Assembly (NCBI GenBank): GCA_944327425.1
Contig: CALVHJ010000061.1
Location: forward strand, 1-8,290
Length of the DNA stretch: 8,290 bases
Direction of reading: 5' to 3'
Origin: an uncultured Bacilli bacterium
GTDB lineage: Bacteria > Bacillota_I > Bacilli_A > RF39 > UBA660
The notes beneath the pieces are model-generated. The model did no database searches, had not been told where the DNA came from, and saw nothing but the letters and a program-made list of their open reading frames with translations. The position numbers were made by a program, and so were the translations under genes. Below are positions 6,595 to 8,290 of the stretch, one piece after another; positions within the stretch are counted from its first letter, which is position 1; every line of letters begins with the position of its first letter.

Positions 6595-7992
6595 TTATTT
6601 TTTATTATGATAATTATTTATTTTGTCTAATAATTCCTTAAATACTATTTTATTTTCTTCTTTTATATTACCATGGTCGTCAGTAATCCCTTCTTTTTCT
6701 TTTATATTTATCTGCTTTTTATCCCTAATATCGTCTTTTGGTAATATCTCTATGTCATAATTCGGATAAATATTGAGACATTCTTCATAATCATTGCTCT
6801 TATCTCCGTCAAAAATTGCTGTTACTTTTTCATAACCTAAATTTGATAAAAGTTTCAAAACTTTTTTAATATTAGAAGCCCCACCTGCTCCCCATCCAAA
6901 TAGCGATGGTTTTAATTCAACTCCTAACTCTTTGCATATTTTTGGTATAATCACAACATCTTCTTGTCCTTCTGTTATTATTACATTATCTTCTAAAAAA
7001 AATAATTCTTTAGCCTCTAAACCTAATATGTGTGGATTATTCAAATTAGTTATCACACTTTCTATAAATTTCCTATCACCATCGTCAATGCATTTTGTTT
7101 GAATGTTTCCCTCTTTATCTTTGAAAGTTCTAATTAATAATCCACCATTTATAATTGCATTTAATGAAATAAAATAAGGAGAATGTGTCGTAATTATAAT
7201 TTGCCTGTTTTTTGAAAATTCTTCTATTAATTTTAATACTCTTTTTTGAAATGTAGGATGAAGTGATAATTCTGGTTCATCAATTACTATAATATCATTT
7301 TCTTTCGAATCATATAATGAATCAATTATAGTGAAAATACTCCAATAACCATCTCCAAATCCTTCTCTAGAATGAGAAATTGATTTATCTTTAAATATTA
7401 TTTTTAAATAATACTGACCTCTATCATTTTGCTCTATAATCCAATCAAATGGTTCTATTATTATTTTCTTTAGTAATTTATTAAATTCATCTTTATTTTT
7501 ATTCCATTTAAATATTCTACTTTCGAATTGATTTAAATTGTCAACCCTATTCCTTGAGTGTCTAATCTGACTTGATGAATAATTATTTCTTTTTTCAAAA
7601 AAGTCATTATCGCTATTCATATCATATTGGACATATCTTCTTGAAGGCAAAACGTATGGAATATCTCTATTTTCCTTTATTCCTATAGTATTTACTTCAC
7701 TCCCGCCATTCTTTACTGTATGTATCTCCATTTTTTCATCAACTTCATCTAGGTAAGTTATATCTACTTTGTTACTATTTTTTGCATTTCTTTTACCTTC
7801 TGAAAAAGAGATTTCCCCAGACTTTGAATTATAAAACTTTATCGCTTCAGTTATTGTTGTTTTCCCTGAATTATTTGGTCCAACTATAATGTTTAATCCG
7901 CTTCCCTCATCTTCTTTGTTTGGTAACGAAAAATTAATCGTACACTCTTTTCCAAACCCTCTTAGTCCATTTATTGTTATACTTTTTAACAT
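6595..7992 (-). CDS. OLD-family ATP-dependent nuclease (AAA ATPase plus Toprim), 465 aa
   Basis: OLD proteins couple an ABC-type ATPase to a Toprim nuclease, and several relatives act in phage defence (P2 Old, GajA of Gabija). Visible motifs are Walker A GPNNSGKT (38-45), a degenerate signature SREGFGDGYWS (208-218), Walker B IIVIDEPELSLHP (234-246, with Asp238-Glu239) and a switch His270 in TTHSP. The Toprim part follows, with VIITEGQED (Glu341) and IFDGDKSND (Asp395-x-Asp397). All key ATPase and metal-binding residues are present. At 465 aa it is shorter than P2 Old or GajA, mostly because the coiled-coil insert and the region after the Toprim core are small. The start at 7992 has GGAGG (8007-8003) 10 nt upstream. 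No UvrD-like helicase (GajB), AriB-type partner or reverse transcriptase is in the window, so it is either stand-alone or paired with something outside. It lies 32 nt after a broken NIF3/CutA-like gene. Confidence 0.9.
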   Translation of the reverse strand: MLKSITINGLRGFGKECTINFSLPNKEDEGSGLNIIVGPNNSGKTTITEAIKFYNSKSGEISFSEGKRNAKNSNKVDITYLDEVDEKMEIHTVKNGGSEVNTIGIKENRDIPYVLPSRRYVQYDMNSDNDFFEKRNNYSSSQIRHSRNRVDNLNQFESRIFKWNKNKDEFNKLLKKIIIEPFDWIIEQNDRGQYYLKIIFKDKSISHSREGFGDGYWSIFTIIDSLYDSKENDIIVIDEPELSLHPTFQKRVLKLIEEFSKNRQIIITTHSPYFISLNAIINGGLLIRTFKDKEGNIQTKCIDDGDRKFIESVITNLNNPHILGLEAKELFFLEDNVIITEGQEDVVIIPKICKELGVELKPSLFGWGAGGASNIKKVLKLLSNLGYEKVTAIFDGDKSNDYEECLNIYPNYDIEILPKDDIRDKKQINIKEKEGITDDHGNIKEENKIVFKELLDKINNYHNKK

Positions 7993-8024
7993 ATATATTT
8001 TTCCTCCGTTTTTTCTATATATAA

Positions 8025-8219
8025 TTAATTAAAGCTTTCCTCATCTAATAAAGGAATAATGTCTATTCCAGGTTCTTCATATGGATGTGCTTCTCTTAAT
8101 TTAGCAATAACATTTTTTACATTATTTACATCACATACTACTTCTAGCTTTTCTTCTTCTACAAATTCCATTTTATTATTTTCTCCAATATATAGATTTC
8201 CTTATTCATTTGGCTTAAA
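8025..8219 (-). pseudogene. Remnant of a small NIF3/CutA-like ('HPYEEP') protein, interrupted by a stop
   Basis: The minus strand from 8201 reads GNLYIGENNKMEFVEEEKL, then VVCDVNNVKNVIAKL and REAHPYEEPGIDIIPLLD, and stops at 8025. The AHPYEEP...D..PL signature, preceded by an IGE-x-K-x-E segment, is typical of the C-terminal half of the roughly 100-aa NIF3/YqfO-type CutA-fold proteins. Immediately upstream in the same frame is FKPNE (8219-8205), which also fits the family, but a TAA (8204-8202) separates the two parts. No recognisable N-terminal half precedes it. The gene therefore looks broken and truncated. A shorter product could start at the ATG at 8171 (GGAG about 11 nt upstream), giving 48 aa. 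It ends 32 nt before the OLD gene. A sequencing error is possible for the stop, but would not restore the N-terminus. Confidence 0.6.
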
Positions 8220-8254
8220 ATTTTCTATAAATTTCAAAAATAACACTTTATTTA

Positions 8255-8290
8255 TTAATCTTCATCATTGCTCATAAATTCTTTCATTAT
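8255..8290 (-). CDS. Possible C-terminal tail of a gene cut by the window edge
   Basis: On the minus strand the frame is open from the window edge and reads IMKEFMSNDED before a TAA at 8257-8255. The acidic ending would suit a real protein C-terminus, but only 11 residues are visible, so identity and even coding status are unknown. Confidence 0.2.
   Translation of the reverse strand: MMKEFMSNDED

Noticed and set aside
6595..7992. Gabija, PARIS or retron system around the OLD gene
   Set aside because: No UvrD-like helicase, no DUF4435/AriB-type partner and no reverse transcriptase are present in the window, and the OLD protein carries its own Toprim domain, unlike AriA.
8059..8277. Plus-strand open frame of 72 aa at the right edge
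   Set aside because: It is Ser/Phe-rich antisense sequence to the NIF3/CutA-like remnant, which has the recognisable motif on the minus strand.

Overview
The window is about 70-75% A+T by eye. Nearly every gene has a strong GGAGG ribosome-binding site, the coding style favours AGA, TTA and AAA, and the tRNA has its CCA encoded. This points to a low-GC Gram-positive bacterium (Bacillota, probably a clostridial lineage); Fusobacteria cannot be excluded from sequence alone.

Layout. (1) 1-76 is a complete tRNA-Thr(CGU), followed by a hairpin terminator. (2) 253-4442 is the backbone of an integrative, mobilizable element. It holds a small unrecognised gene (90 aa), a large serine recombinase (626 aa), a hairpin-rich intergenic stretch that looks like an origin of transfer, a MobV/Mob_Pre (TnpZ-like) relaxase (462 aa), and a small partner ORF (100 aa). 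The pairing of a large serine recombinase with a MobV relaxase resembles the Tn4451/Tn4453 family of clostridial mobilizable transposons. (3) 4486-5230 is a self-contained cassette: a good extended -10 promoter, a 115-aa membrane protein, a 64-aa Cys-rich protein and a strong terminator. Its codon use differs from the backbone. (4) 5231-5538 is a non-coding stretch with a 59-nt nested inverted-repeat element, a promoter and a 5'-leader hairpin. (5) 5539-6369 (+) encodes a DUF3800 protein, a predicted RNase H-like nuclease. It converges on 7992-6595 (-), an OLD-family ATPase with a Toprim nuclease domain. (6) The right edge (minus strand) carries a broken remnant of a small NIF3/CutA-like ('HPYEEP') protein and the possible tail of another gene.

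How it fits together. The recombinase would excise and integrate the element. The MobV relaxase acting at the adjacent hairpins would let it be mobilized by a helper conjugative system, since no coupling protein or mating-channel genes are seen. The DUF3800 and OLD genes look like accessory cargo of the type found in phage-defence islands. They lie on opposite strands, so they are probably separate transcription units, and a joint function is only a hypothesis. Neither end of the element can be fixed from this window. No copy of the tRNA 3' end was found elsewhere in it, so the DUF3800-OLD region could be element cargo or neighbouring DNA.
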